A DNA stretch of 64,000 nucleotides. It comes from JACJVV01 sp047602755 (GTDB taxonomy: Archaea > Nanobdellota > Nanobdellia > Woesearchaeales > JACJVV01). The stretch lies in the NCBI GenBank assembly GCA_047602755.1, contig JBLKOM010000007.1, forward strand, positions 43,015 to 107,014, in the 5' to 3' direction. Each line of letters begins with the position of its first letter. Positions within the stretch are counted from its first letter, which is position 1. Below the pieces are notes generated by a model, which worked only from the letters and a program-made list of their open reading frames with translations, had not been told where the DNA came from and did no database searches. Below are positions 15,489-24,821 of the stretch, in pieces. Both the position numbers and the translations under genes were made by a program.

Positions 15489-18252
15489 TTAGCATAGTAA
15501 TTGTTTGTTTGACTTGATCCCTGGGTATTCTACCTAAATAAACATCATTTAATTTTCCAAATCCTTGCTCTTTAGAAAGTCCTAATGCCCAATTTACTAG
15601 CTTAGAGATAGAACCTTCAATTAAATCAGGTTTTAAAACTTCAACAGGAGCTATCGGTTGTTGAATTTGATCAGAAAATAAAGGCATATCATCTTCTCTG
15701 TTATTATATTGCGAAAGCTGTATTTTGTATTGCCGCATCTGAGCTTTATATTCATTATAAGACGAAAGTCTTGAAGTATAATCTGGTGTAAAACCAAATA
15801 ATTTTAGTTGAAGCTCTTCTAAAGTTAATTTTTTTTCAACTTTATCTCCTTTTTTTGTTTTTAATTCTTGCATTATTTCTTTTTTCTTGCTTTTGTATTT
15901 TGCAGAATATTCATTATGATCACGTCTTGCTTCCCATGTATAAATCAAATCAGATTCAGGAATATTACCAAGAGCTAAATCATTACATTGTTCAATAAGA
16001 TATTCTAAACCAGATTCTAAACCAGATTCTAAAACTAAATGAATAAAATTATTGTAGAAATCTTTTTCAAATTGACAACGCATTCCTTTATTACTCTGAT
16101 AATCTGCAATCCCAAGCATAATTAACTCATCATCAATAAGACCAGCAATTTGTCTGGTTGAACCTGACAAAAATTTACCTTTTCCTAAAACAACTCCTAA
16201 TTGATTATCTTCAATATATTTTAAAACATCATCAGAAGTATCAACTGGAAGAATAAAAGTACCATCATGAATATTTATTATCCCAGATGATTGAAATTGT
16301 TTTACAAGATTAGAAATAACATTGTCTATTTTTGAGCGGTAATATTCTAAATAATCTTTATCAAATCCTAATTCAAATTCTGCAGAAAATTTTTTATCGA
16401 ACATTTTATCATCAATAGTTCTGAATAAAGGATATTCTGCAAATGATTCTAAACCACGAAGTAACCTTGAACGTACTTTTGGATCATCTGTTGATTGAAC
16501 ATAATCATATAATTGTTCCAAATCACAATCTGAACAAAGAATTTCTTTGTAAATATTTGCAAAAGGAAATAATTCAACAACAATACCTTCAAAAATACCT
16601 TTAGTTGATTTAATATCTAGTCCATGTCGTTGTAATAAAGAATGAAAATATGATGTATGCGAAAAATCATTAAATGTTTTTTGAGTTTCTGAATCAACTA
16701 AATTTTGAATGTCATCTGGATATGATTTTTTTTTCTCCCAATATTTTTTTACCCAAATATCTTCTCCGATTGTTTTTTTTGCAGTTGTATCAATTCTTGC
16801 AGGTAATGAATTTCCTGCAATAGCTAACAATAAATTTTCAGGTAAAATTTTTCTTCCCGAGATTACACTTTTCATTGAATCTTGCGCAGCATAATATATT
16901 GTTTCATATGCAGCATCTTTGTCACCTTGTTCTGCAAGTGCTGTTTTAACAGCTAGCTCATCATGTGTTTCAATAGATTTCTTAACTTTTATTCCAGTAG
17001 CATTTTGGAAAACAACATCTAATCGATTATTTCTATTTTTCATATAATTCTGTGAATAAACACTTGCATCGATATCTACTCTACCTTGAGAAACACGTTG
17101 AACAATAAAGCCTTCAGGAGTTTGAGCAACATGCAAAGCAGGTCGTCTCTCTACGCCTATACGAAGATTACCTGTTAATTCTTCTGCTTTACCAAAATCA
17201 AATTTAAGATGATTATGACCATGGACAAAAAATGGATTAATTACGTCAACAGCATAATGATTTACTTGTTCAATCAATTCATGCTGATCTTTTACTTTTA
17301 TTATTTTGACTTTACAATATTCATCTGTACCTGGGATTTGTACTTCCATTTCATCATGACCACAATCAAGAGTAGTTATTACATAATTATGCTCTTTTAA
17401 AGTAATTAAGGATGCTGCCGTAATTCTTTCATTTTTGTTTTTATCAAGAATATCTTCAATAGCAGTAAGATAATGCCTTTTTCTCATCCATTGATATTTT
17501 CGTTTATCAAAATCCACTTTAAATGCATCGATAAGATTATCTAATCTTTGTTGAAGATCAGGTAAATCTTTATTGGATAATTCTTGTTTAACTCTAACTT
17601 TTTTCCAATCTTGAGTTTCAAAATCTATTGCCATATCTGTAGCATTTACAAGATGTTCTAATTTTGGACGTCTTCCTGTTGGAATATAAACTCCATCTTT
17701 TTCTTGAACTATACTAAATGGAAAATTAATTTCATATCTTACATGACGCTCATGTGAAGAATATCTTCCTGTATTAAATATTCCAGGAAGAAATAATTTT
17801 TGATATTTTTTATCTAATGGAGGAACTCTTAAAACATAAGTAGCATAACTTCCTGCTCTAACTCCTTGCTCTAATCTTATATTTTGATCAATATTCTCCA
17901 GAAATTTTTTTACTTCTTGATGTTTTTTTTGTAAATCTCGAAATATTTTAGTTCCTGTTTTTTTAGATTTTAATTTAGAGTTAAGATCATTAAATATCTC
18001 TTGATACATCTCTTTTATTTTATTTTTATAATTTTCAACACCAGCTTTTATCGATGGAAAATGAGGATTTTTGGTCAAGCGTGTAGGTACAAAATTTGGA
18101 ATAGATAAAGTAACTGTGTGTGGATTATCTAAATTACCTGTTACAGCATCATAATCCCATACAATAGCCTCGAGAGTAGAATTTAGTTTACCAATAAAGG
18201 AAGAATCTGACCTTAAAAACGTTACAACTTTATCAACTGCATTTGTTACCAT
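15481..18252 (-). CDS. family-B DNA polymerase-like protein: DEDDy exonuclease with eroded polymerase motifs
   Basis: A 923-residue protein whose layout follows family-B DNA polymerases. Exonuclease motifs are intact: Exo I D210-F-E212 (MAIDFETQ), Exo II N347-x3-F-D352 (GHNHLKFDFG) and Exo III Y454-x3-D458 (YYAAQD), the set of a DEDDy 3'-5' exonuclease. The palm appears degenerate. GIFEGIVVELFPFANIYKEI (551-570) sits where motif A ([VI]V[FV]D[FY]xSLYPSI) is expected but lacks its Asp. IINIHDGTFILP (658-669) sits at motif C (YGDTDS) with only the first Asp kept. No K-x3-NSxYG motif B is seen; LLRGLESFAEY is the nearest stretch. A thumb-like segment (STRQIAGLIDDELIMLGI) follows. The N-terminal 200 residues are unrecognised. 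It is divergent from the nuclease gene at 18309 and shares its TATA region. Likely a nuclease or structural factor in DNA repair or replication. Confidence 0.65.
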   Translation of the reverse strand: MVTNAVDKVVTFLRSDSSFIGKLNSTLEAIVWDYDAVTGNLDNPHTVTLSIPNFVPTRLTKNPHFPSIKAGVENYKNKIKEMYQEIFNDLNSKLKSKKTGTKIFRDLQKKHQEVKKFLENIDQNIRLEQGVRAGSYATYVLRVPPLDKKYQKLFLPGIFNTGRYSSHERHVRYEINFPFSIVQEKDGVYIPTGRRPKLEHLVNATDMAIDFETQDWKKVRVKQELSNKDLPDLQQRLDNLIDAFKVDFDKRKYQWMRKRHYLTAIEDILDKNKNERITAASLITLKEHNYVITTLDCGHDEMEVQIPGTDEYCKVKIIKVKDQHELIEQVNHYAVDVINPFFVHGHNHLKFDFGKAEELTGNLRIGVERRPALHVAQTPEGFIVQRVSQGRVDIDASVYSQNYMKNRNNRLDVVFQNATGIKVKKSIETHDELAVKTALAEQGDKDAAYETIYYAAQDSMKSVISGRKILPENLLLAIAGNSLPARIDTTAKKTIGEDIWVKKYWEKKKSYPDDIQNLVDSETQKTFNDFSHTSYFHSLLQRHGLDIKSTKGIFEGIVVELFPFANIYKEILCSDCDLEQLYDYVQSTDDPKVRSRLLRGLESFAEYPLFRTIDDKMFDKKFSAEFELGFDKDYLEYYRSKIDNVISNLVKQFQSSGIINIHDGTFILPVDTSDDVLKYIEDNQLGVVLGKGKFLSGSTRQIAGLIDDELIMLGIADYQSNKGMRCQFEKDFYNNFIHLVLESGLESGLEYLIEQCNDLALGNIPESDLIYTWEARRDHNEYSAKYKSKKKEIMQELKTKKGDKVEKKLTLEELQLKLFGFTPDYTSRLSSYNEYKAQMRQYKIQLSQYNNREDDMPLFSDQIQQPIAPVEVLKPDLIEGSISKLVNWALGLSKEQGFGKLNDVYLGRIPRDQVKQTITMLIN

Positions 18253-18272
18253 TATTAAGTAAAGAATATTAC

Positions 18273-18289
18273 AAATATTTATATATTTT
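18273..18289. promoter_or_regulatory. shared bidirectional TATA element
   Basis: AAATATTTATATATTTT is nearly palindromic and its centre lies 29 nt from the ATG at 18252 (minus) and 28 nt from the ATG at 18309 (plus). It can act as the TATA box for both divergent genes, each with a leaderless transcript. The whole spacer is only 56 nt. Confidence 0.55.
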
Positions 18290-18308
18290 TGCAGTTTTCT
18301 GATATAAT

Positions 18309-20795
18309 ATGAGCAATGTAGACACTATTTTCAATATAAAAAGAGTATATTCAAATTTATTTCTAGCTAAGCCTTTTTTAGAGAGAAAAGGAGTTTATAG
18401 TGCTGAAAAATTACTTGAAGAAATAAAAAAAGCTCAAAAAAGTATGGGATTTAAAATAGGTAAAGATGAAGATGGTTTAAGCTTAACTGATATAATTCAA
18501 GATGCATTTACAGATGCAAGAGAACAACATCAATTAAGTCAAGGAGAAAGATCTAAAGTTTCAAGATTAAATAAATACCATAGTTATATAGACATTCTTT
18601 TACAAGAATTAGGGAAAGATGGGAGAGAAAATCCATTTCATGAAAAAATTCCTATTTTTATTAATGGACTTTGTATAACAGATGAGGGATTGATGCAAAA
18701 AGAAGGAATTGACCCTTATGGAAATAATCACATATTTAGTAATCTTCTTTTAGATTTACTTCCAAACTTTTTTCCTAATGAATTTCTAGATATGCTCAGA
18801 TTTGTTTATGTACAACCAATTCCATATACACAAAGAACAGTAATCAGAAGAATAGAGCACGAAAAAGATGATGATAACAGAGAAGGAGATATACAATTTG
18901 GATTAGAAGATATCTTAAGGGAAAGAATTTTAAAAAAAATAAATCAAGAAGGAAGAATAGGATTTGGTACTCTTGAAAAATATGATTATACAACACCAAA
19001 AATTGGAAATTCATTCTATCACTCAGATATGTTTGATGCAAGGCAATTACATTCTAGAATAGCTAATAATCCAGATAACTATGCGGATGAAGCAATGCAT
19101 AATGGAAAATTAGATTGGCAATGGTTTTTACAAAAACAACAAATAACTGCATATGTAAATAAACAAATTATGGCAATAAAATTTGCAATGATTAGAGACA
19201 TGATATTTCCACATGTTATCGATACTCTTCTTGATTATCATATTGATTCTATTCCTCTTTATATGGAAAAAACCTCTTCTAGCAGTGAGATAATGCAAAT
19301 AACAAATGATTATGTAGATATTCCTTTTGATTTAGAATTTATTGGAGGAAAAGATGGAATACTTGCAAATGCACCAGATAGACTTCCAAAAGCAGGAATA
19401 TGTCATCCAACAGCAATAGGAAGACTTTTTGGATTTATGGAAAGTATTTACATGAAATGGACTGGTGGGAAACAAATTTTCATGCCAAAAACAAAGCAAG
19501 AGAAAAAAACAAATATATTAGTATATGAAAGTTCAGGAACATTTCCTTGGTTGCTTTTAGAAAACGATACGCATAAAGAAAATCCTAATTTACATGATCT
19601 TGCAATAGAGCATTTAAGTCAATATGAAATTGGTCTTCTTGAAGCACTTGCAAAAATACATAGAGTTGGTTTTACAAGGGTGGAACCAAGAATAGTTGCA
19701 TTAAAAAATACAGATTTTAATGTATATAAAGGACTTAGGTCAATAAATAAAGAAAATATTAGATGGTTTACTGAAAGTAGAGATAAAAATTGGTTAACCC
19801 CTGATAAAATACCAGGTTTCATGAGCATGCAATCTATTAGTGAGATGGCGGGTGATTTTAGAGGATCAGAGTTATCTTATCCTATAGGACCAAAATTATC
19901 ACAAAGATGGATTGAAGATTTCCATGATGGCAAAGCAGATATGGGGTGCTCTATTGCTCCTGTGCTTGGTAGAATTGAAAGAACATATGCAAGAAAACTA
20001 TTAGCTGAACAATTAAAGCATGAGGATGAACATAAAGTAAAAGAATTTTTTAGACATGTAAATCCAGATACATTAGAAAGTATATATGCTGTAAGAGGAA
20101 CAGCAGCACATAATTTATTCTCAATGCCATTAGAAGGACTTGTTCATTATGATACATTAAACTTAGCTGGTATTGAACCTGTTTCATCTGATAAGTATAC
20201 TGAAACACCATTAGTTACAACTATTTTCTCAAAGACAAAATATGGTGGAATACAATTTCAGGCAACATTTCACCCTGATGTTTATTTATTTATGGAAAGA
20301 GGAGATAATAATTATGATTTAATTGTTATTGATAGAAAAACAAATAGAGCAACACCTTATCCGGAACATAAATATTTAATGCAAACTTTGTTTTATGGTT
20401 GGATGCTAAGCGATATTGTAAAAAAAGAATTAGGAATAGATGTTATTAACATTTATACTATGCTAGATAAAAATGCATTCTATAAAGGATTTGGTGATAA
20501 TGATGTTATTACATATCCACATACAACTTATAGAACACCTAAATTTTCACCTATAACTTTGTGGACACCAGATGATCCATTACGAGAAATAATACCAGAT
20601 GTTGTTGGAACAATACAAGCTGAAAAGCAAATGATAATCAATGAACCAAGCAGTATTATTGACATGAAAAAACAACATGAAGCAAAAGGTTTATGTGATA
20701 AATGTTATTCTGAAACAAGATTTCTTTGTAATTATATGAGAGATAGCCTAAAAAGAAAAGAAGATGTAGCTGTGCATTTAAATCAGACAACATAA
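18309..20795 (+). CDS. large protein with C-terminal Cas4/RecB-like Fe-S PD-(D/E)XK nuclease domain
   Basis: An 828-residue protein. The C-terminal 290 residues carry the RecB-family nuclease pattern: H601 (GTAAHNLF), D657 (FHPDVYLFM), D675-x-K677 (VIDRKTN) and the Q-x3-Y motif Q692-Y696 (MQTLFYGWML). Four cysteines are placed as in Cas4/AddB 4Fe-4S nucleases: C547 (GCSIAPVLGRIERTY) before the catalytic core and C796-x2-C799-x7-C807 after it. The N-terminal 540 residues are not recognised and show no Walker A helicase motif, so this is not AddB or RecB as such. It is divergently transcribed from the exonuclease/polymerase-like gene through one shared TATA region, suggesting that both act in one DNA end-processing or repair pathway. 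No cas1, cas2 or repeat array is nearby. Confidence 0.7.
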   Translation: MSNVDTIFNIKRVYSNLFLAKPFLERKGVYSAEKLLEEIKKAQKSMGFKIGKDEDGLSLTDIIQDAFTDAREQHQLSQGERSKVSRLNKYHSYIDILLQELGKDGRENPFHEKIPIFINGLCITDEGLMQKEGIDPYGNNHIFSNLLLDLLPNFFPNEFLDMLRFVYVQPIPYTQRTVIRRIEHEKDDDNREGDIQFGLEDILRERILKKINQEGRIGFGTLEKYDYTTPKIGNSFYHSDMFDARQLHSRIANNPDNYADEAMHNGKLDWQWFLQKQQITAYVNKQIMAIKFAMIRDMIFPHVIDTLLDYHIDSIPLYMEKTSSSSEIMQITNDYVDIPFDLEFIGGKDGILANAPDRLPKAGICHPTAIGRLFGFMESIYMKWTGGKQIFMPKTKQEKKTNILVYESSGTFPWLLLENDTHKENPNLHDLAIEHLSQYEIGLLEALAKIHRVGFTRVEPRIVALKNTDFNVYKGLRSINKENIRWFTESRDKNWLTPDKIPGFMSMQSISEMAGDFRGSELSYPIGPKLSQRWIEDFHDGKADMGCSIAPVLGRIERTYARKLLAEQLKHEDEHKVKEFFRHVNPDTLESIYAVRGTAAHNLFSMPLEGLVHYDTLNLAGIEPVSSDKYTETPLVTTIFSKTKYGGIQFQATFHPDVYLFMERGDNNYDLIVIDRKTNRATPYPEHKYLMQTLFYGWMLSDIVKKELGIDVINIYTMLDKNAFYKGFGDNDVITYPHTTYRTPKFSPITLWTPDDPLREIIPDVVGTIQAEKQMIINEPSSIIDMKKQHEAKGLCDKCYSETRFLCNYMRDSLKRKEDVAVHLNQTT

Positions 20796-21122
20796 AGTTT
20801 ATTGAATACATATCGCAAAGTTTAAAAGCTCAAAGATGTTCTTACAAAATATGATATACGGAATTCATAGAAATGGTGATTGTATTCCTTGTTAGTGTAG
20901 GATATTACTTTAGTTTACAATTCAAACATTTGTTGAATAATTTCGTATGCAGAAAAAGAGGATGTTCTTTAGCAATTTTTTGCCCCAATTTAAAGTAATA
21001 TTGATGCTTATAAAATAATTAGGAATATTAACTCAAATGTGTTAATAAAAATTAATACAAATTTATCAATGAAGATTGAATAAAAAATAAAATTAAAAAT
21101 ATTATAATACAAAGGTGAAAAA
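20796..21122. other. 327-nt spacer without a recognised gene
   Basis: No ORF over 20 codons with a credible start was seen. The right end has an SD (AAAGGTGA) for the ProB-like gene, and TGCTTATAAAATA around 21005 is a possible TATA box about 110 nt from that start. Nothing resembling a tRNA or box C/D RNA was found. Confidence 0.4.
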
Positions 21123-21992
21123 ATGCTAATATATAATCAAGAATTAATACCTGTAGATTATTTTGAGATTGAAAAGAAAAATAGACAACATTTTAAGCAA
21201 GCAAGAAAGGTTGTTGTTAAAGCTGGATCAAATGTTGTTACAACAGATAGTGATTTAGATGTTGAAGTTATGAATTGTATATCAAAAGAACTTTCAGATC
21301 TAGCAAAAGGAGGATTCACACAAGGAGATCCTGTTAATGTTGTGTATGTAAGTAGTGGGGCTGAAAAAGCAGCAATGCATAGCTATGGAATGACTGAAAA
21401 AGTTCAAGAAATGGCAACAAGACGACATTTATGTGGAGTTGGCCAAACTTTACTTATGGAAAAATATCATGAGTTATTTGGAAATTGGGGGCAAAGAGTT
21501 GGGATGGCATGGCCTACATGGACAGATGTAGATAATAAATTACGAGAAACTCTTGAAATTGGATGGAAACCTGAGATGGGTAACACAATATATGTTCTTA
21601 ATTATAATGACCCATTAGATGATAGAGAACTACGTGCAGAGAATAAAGGAGGAGGTAATGATGATCTTGCTGCAAGAGTAGCAAGTCTTGTTAATGCTGA
21701 CTTATTAATAATATTAACAGACACTGATGGATTATATAATCAAAATCCAAAAGTAAATCCTAATTCAGAATTGATAACAAGAGTTGTAAGCATTGATCAA
21801 GGATTATTAGAAATGACTGGTGATGGAAATGGTTTTGGTGAATCTAAAGGTGGTATGCGATATAAAATTCATACACGTGATCATTATGATGGAGATATAG
21901 TAATTGCTAACGGTAGAGTAACTAAGGGAAGATATAACATTATCCATGATATTTTTAGCGGTGAATTAGTAGGAACATATATACAAAAATAA
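21123..21992 (+). CDS. proB: glutamate 5-kinase-like amino acid kinase
   Basis: A 289-residue amino-acid-kinase-fold protein. Features match glutamate 5-kinase: VVVKAGSNVVTTD (phosphate loop), VVYVSSGAEKAA, CGVGQTLLMEKYHELF, NYNDPLDD, NDDLAARVASLVNADLLIILTDTDGLYNQNP and GESKGGMRYKIH. The PUA domain of bacterial ProB is absent. Variations such as VLNYNDP in place of the NENDT block mean another acidic or phosphonate substrate is possible. It begins with ATG after GGTGA. No proA or proC is adjacent. Confidence 0.75.
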   Translation: MLIYNQELIPVDYFEIEKKNRQHFKQARKVVVKAGSNVVTTDSDLDVEVMNCISKELSDLAKGGFTQGDPVNVVYVSSGAEKAAMHSYGMTEKVQEMATRRHLCGVGQTLLMEKYHELFGNWGQRVGMAWPTWTDVDNKLRETLEIGWKPEMGNTIYVLNYNDPLDDRELRAENKGGGNDDLAARVASLVNADLLIILTDTDGLYNQNPKVNPNSELITRVVSIDQGLLEMTGDGNGFGESKGGMRYKIHTRDHYDGDIVIANGRVTKGRYNIIHDIFSGELVGTYIQK

Positions 21993-22042
21993 GCTCGTAA
22001 AAAACCAAAATGTTTTATATTTTCTTTATTTTTATTTGAATT

Positions 22043-22795
22043 ATGAATCAATCAAGTGATAAAGTAAAGAATAAACATAATAATAAAATTCATTATAGAA
22101 TATGGGAGATTGATGCTTTAAGAGGTATTGCGATTATTCTTATGATAGGATATCATATGCTTTTTAATCTTTATTTTTTTGCAGGAATTGGATGGAATGT
22201 TAATACAGGATTATGGAAAATTTTGCAGATAATAATTGCAGGAACTTTTCTTTTATTAGTTGGAGTTTCATTAACATTAAGTAAAAAAATAAATTTTTTT
22301 GAGTTTTTTTTAAGAGGAATAAGAATATTTGGTTTAGGCATTATAATAAGTATTGTTACTTTTATTTTTTTAAAAGAAGGATGGATTTTTTTTGGAATAT
22401 TACATATGATAGGAATATCAATTATTATAAGCTATTTTTTTATTAAATACAAATGGATAAATTTAATTATTGGATTATTATTAATATTAGCAAGTATGTT
22501 GATTATTGACATAAGATTAAACTCTTACTGGTTAATATGGCTTGGTTTTCTTCCAAATACGTTCTACACAGTTGATTTTTTCCCATTAATTCCTTGGTTT
22601 GGTGTGGTTTTAATTGGGATATTCTTAGGCAAAATGCTTTACATTAATGGACAAAGAAAATTTAGTAGGTTGAACAGAAATAGTATTAAATATGATTTAG
22701 GACTTTCTTTTATTGGAAGAAATTCTTTAATTATTTATTTACTGCATCAACCTATATTGATAGGGATTATGTATTTAATTGGTTTAATGTATTAA
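22043..22795 (+). CDS. DUF1624/heparan-alpha-glucosaminide acetyltransferase-like membrane protein
   Basis: A 250-residue protein with about seven hydrophobic segments. The N-terminal RIWEIDALRGIAIILMIGYHMLFNL carries the E-x-D-x-LRG-x-A-I...YH signature of the DUF1624/HGSNAT catalytic family, membrane acyltransferases that modify sugars; SRNSLIIYLLHQPIL-type sequence closes the protein. The substrate is unknown. It begins 51 nt after the ProB-like gene. Confidence 0.75.
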   Translation: MNQSSDKVKNKHNNKIHYRIWEIDALRGIAIILMIGYHMLFNLYFFAGIGWNVNTGLWKILQIIIAGTFLLLVGVSLTLSKKINFFEFFLRGIRIFGLGIIISIVTFIFLKEGWIFFGILHMIGISIIISYFFIKYKWINLIIGLLLILASMLIIDIRLNSYWLIWLGFLPNTFYTVDFFPLIPWFGVVLIGIFLGKMLYINGQRKFSRLNRNSIKYDLGLSFIGRNSLIIYLLHQPILIGIMYLIGLMY

Positions 22796-22805
22796 ATATA
22801 ACATA

Positions 22806-22874
22806 AGTATAAGGATAGAATACAAGTATAAGGATAGAATACAAGTATAAGGATAGAATATAAGTATAAACATA
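22806..22874. repeat. three 19-nt direct repeats plus a partial unit
   Basis: The unit AGTATAAGGATAGAATACA is repeated from 22806, 22825 and 22844 (the last with one end variant, TA for CA), followed by a partial AGTATAAACATA. There is no spacer between units, so it is a simple tandem repeat, not CRISPR. It sits between the DUF1624 gene and the promoter of the VWA cluster. Confidence 0.85.
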
Positions 22875-22964
22875 ATAATAAAATAATCAAATATTAAAAA
22901 TATATTACTATTTGAATTGAAGAATACACAATATATTTAAATACAAACTTCTTGTTTTTTGAAT

Positions 22965-24821
22965 ATGATTGGTTTAGAAAGATTTTTACTTGATACATCT
23001 AAATTATGGTTTTTATTAGCTTTAGTTCCATTCATACTTTTATACTTGATAAAGCCTAAACCAAAAAAAATAATTATACCTTCGTTAATGTTTTTTATAA
23101 GAGATAAAGATAAATCTAATATTAATTCCTTTTTACAAAAATTTGTAAATGATTTTTTATTTTTTTTACAATTATTAATTATAATTTTAATAGTATTTTC
23201 TGCTGCAAAGCCGTTTATAAATGTGCCTAGTTTTACATATTCAGATAGTCTTGTTATAATAATAGATGCATCAGCATCTATGAATGCAAAAGAAGATGGC
23301 ATGACTAGATTTGATAGAGCGAAAGAAATTGCAATTAATAGGCTTGATAATCGAAATACTATAATACTTGCTACAGATAGAAGTCAACTAATGCTTGAGA
23401 ATAGTGGGAAAGGTAGAGCAAGAGATACCATTCGTTCATTACAAGCCAGGCATACAACATCTCAAAATTTTTATGATACAATGGTTGTTGCAGAAAATTT
23501 TGCTAATACTGATAATTCAGTTGTTTTTGTAATAAGTGACTTTGCTGATGAAAGAATGGAAGAAGATTTTTTTAGAGCAAAATTATATCTTGAATCAAAA
23601 GGAATTAGAGTTTTTTTTGAAGATGTTTCTAGAAATAAAGCAACAAATGTAGGAATAATTGACCTTGATATAAGTGAGCAAGAAGTAATTGCATGGGTTA
23701 AAAATTTTAATAATAGATCAGAAACATTTAGAATGAAATATGGAGATAGACAAGAGATAATAACTATAGATGCAAATGATGTAATTAGTTTTGCAGTTAC
23801 AACTTTGCCTGGTAAATCAGTTATTGAATTAGATATTAATGATGATTTTGATGTTGATAATAAAGCATATATATCAACACCTGAATTTGGAAGTTTAGAA
23901 ATCTTATTAATATCAAATGGTAACGAAAGATTTTTGCGAACAGCATTAGGTTTAATGGATAAAATTAATTTAAATATACAAAATCCACCAATAGTAAATA
24001 TAGGAAATCCAGATATAGTAATATTAGGTGAGATAAATAAAGATTTATTGATTCCAGGAGATATTAATAGAATAAGACAAGCTGTTAGACAAGATGGTAT
24101 TTCCTTAATAATACTTGCACAAGATAACATATTAGATTTAGGACTAGATGATTTATTACCATTTGAGTTAAATAGAAATCAACCTATTAATTTAAATCAG
24201 CAAGATGGAGCAGTTATTTCAAGTATGCCTGGTGCATATTTAACCCCTAGTGAAATGCAATTTGGTGTTGCAACTAAATTATACCAAATTACTCCTAATC
24301 AAAATAGTATTATTTTTGCTGAAACAAATATAAATTCATATCCTATAATTACATTAACACCATTTGGAAGAGGGAGAATATTATATTATGGTCTTTTTGA
24401 TGAATACTCTGATTTTAGATCTGATTTATACTATCCGATTTTTTGGAGAAGAGCTATTGATACATTAATTGGTGGAAAGACATTAAGTGAACTTAATAGG
24501 AATACTGGTTATTTGCAAATTGTAACACGAGAACAAGTGATTAAAACCCCTAAAGGTGATAGAACTGGACAAGCTATCACATTAGATTATGCAGGATTTT
24601 ATGAATTTGCAGGATTTACTGTTGCTGCAAATCTTTTATCTGAAAGTGAACAAAGATTAAATAAAGATGAAGTTTGGGAAGAATTTTCAGATTTACGATC
24701 ATTATCTGAAATAAAATCAAAAGAGACTGCAGAAAGAGATTTAACTTATATTTTTGCAATGATTGTCCTTGTTTTATTAATATTTGAATTGTTTTATCTT
24801 AAGTTCAGAGGTGATATCTAA
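22965..24821 (+). CDS. BatA-like membrane VWA protein
   Basis: A 618-residue protein. The N-terminus is BatA-like: a membrane segment (res 12-29), the KPKPKKIIIPSLMFF block, a second segment (res 64-81), then a VWA domain with MIDAS D101-A-S103-A-S105. A C-terminal membrane helix (TYIFAMIVLVLLIFELFYL) closes it. The ATG at 22965 was chosen over an in-frame TTG at 22959 because a TATA element (ATATTTAAATAC) lies about 28 nt upstream, so the mRNA is probably leaderless. BatA-type proteins work with MoxR AAA+ ATPases in envelope stress or complex assembly. The stop overlaps the next start (TAATG). Confidence 0.85.
   Translation: MIGLERFLLDTSKLWFLLALVPFILLYLIKPKPKKIIIPSLMFFIRDKDKSNINSFLQKFVNDFLFFLQLLIIILIVFSAAKPFINVPSFTYSDSLVIIIDASASMNAKEDGMTRFDRAKEIAINRLDNRNTIILATDRSQLMLENSGKGRARDTIRSLQARHTTSQNFYDTMVVAENFANTDNSVVFVISDFADERMEEDFFRAKLYLESKGIRVFFEDVSRNKATNVGIIDLDISEQEVIAWVKNFNNRSETFRMKYGDRQEIITIDANDVISFAVTTLPGKSVIELDINDDFDVDNKAYISTPEFGSLEILLISNGNERFLRTALGLMDKINLNIQNPPIVNIGNPDIVILGEINKDLLIPGDINRIRQAVRQDGISLIILAQDNILDLGLDDLLPFELNRNQPINLNQQDGAVISSMPGAYLTPSEMQFGVATKLYQITPNQNSIIFAETNINSYPIITLTPFGRGRILYYGLFDEYSDFRSDLYYPIFWRRAIDTLIGGKTLSELNRNTGYLQIVTREQVIKTPKGDRTGQAITLDYAGFYEFAGFTVAANLLSESEQRLNKDEVWEEFSDLRSLSEIKSKETAERDLTYIFAMIVLVLLIFELFYLKFRGDI

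Noticed and set aside
18309..20795. Calling this gene cas4 or addB
   Set aside because: The nuclease motifs match the group, but the 540-residue N-terminal region and lack of helicase or CRISPR context do not fit either gene.
22806..22874. Possible CRISPR array
   Set aside because: The 19-nt units are directly adjacent with no spacers and no cas1/cas2 gene is nearby.
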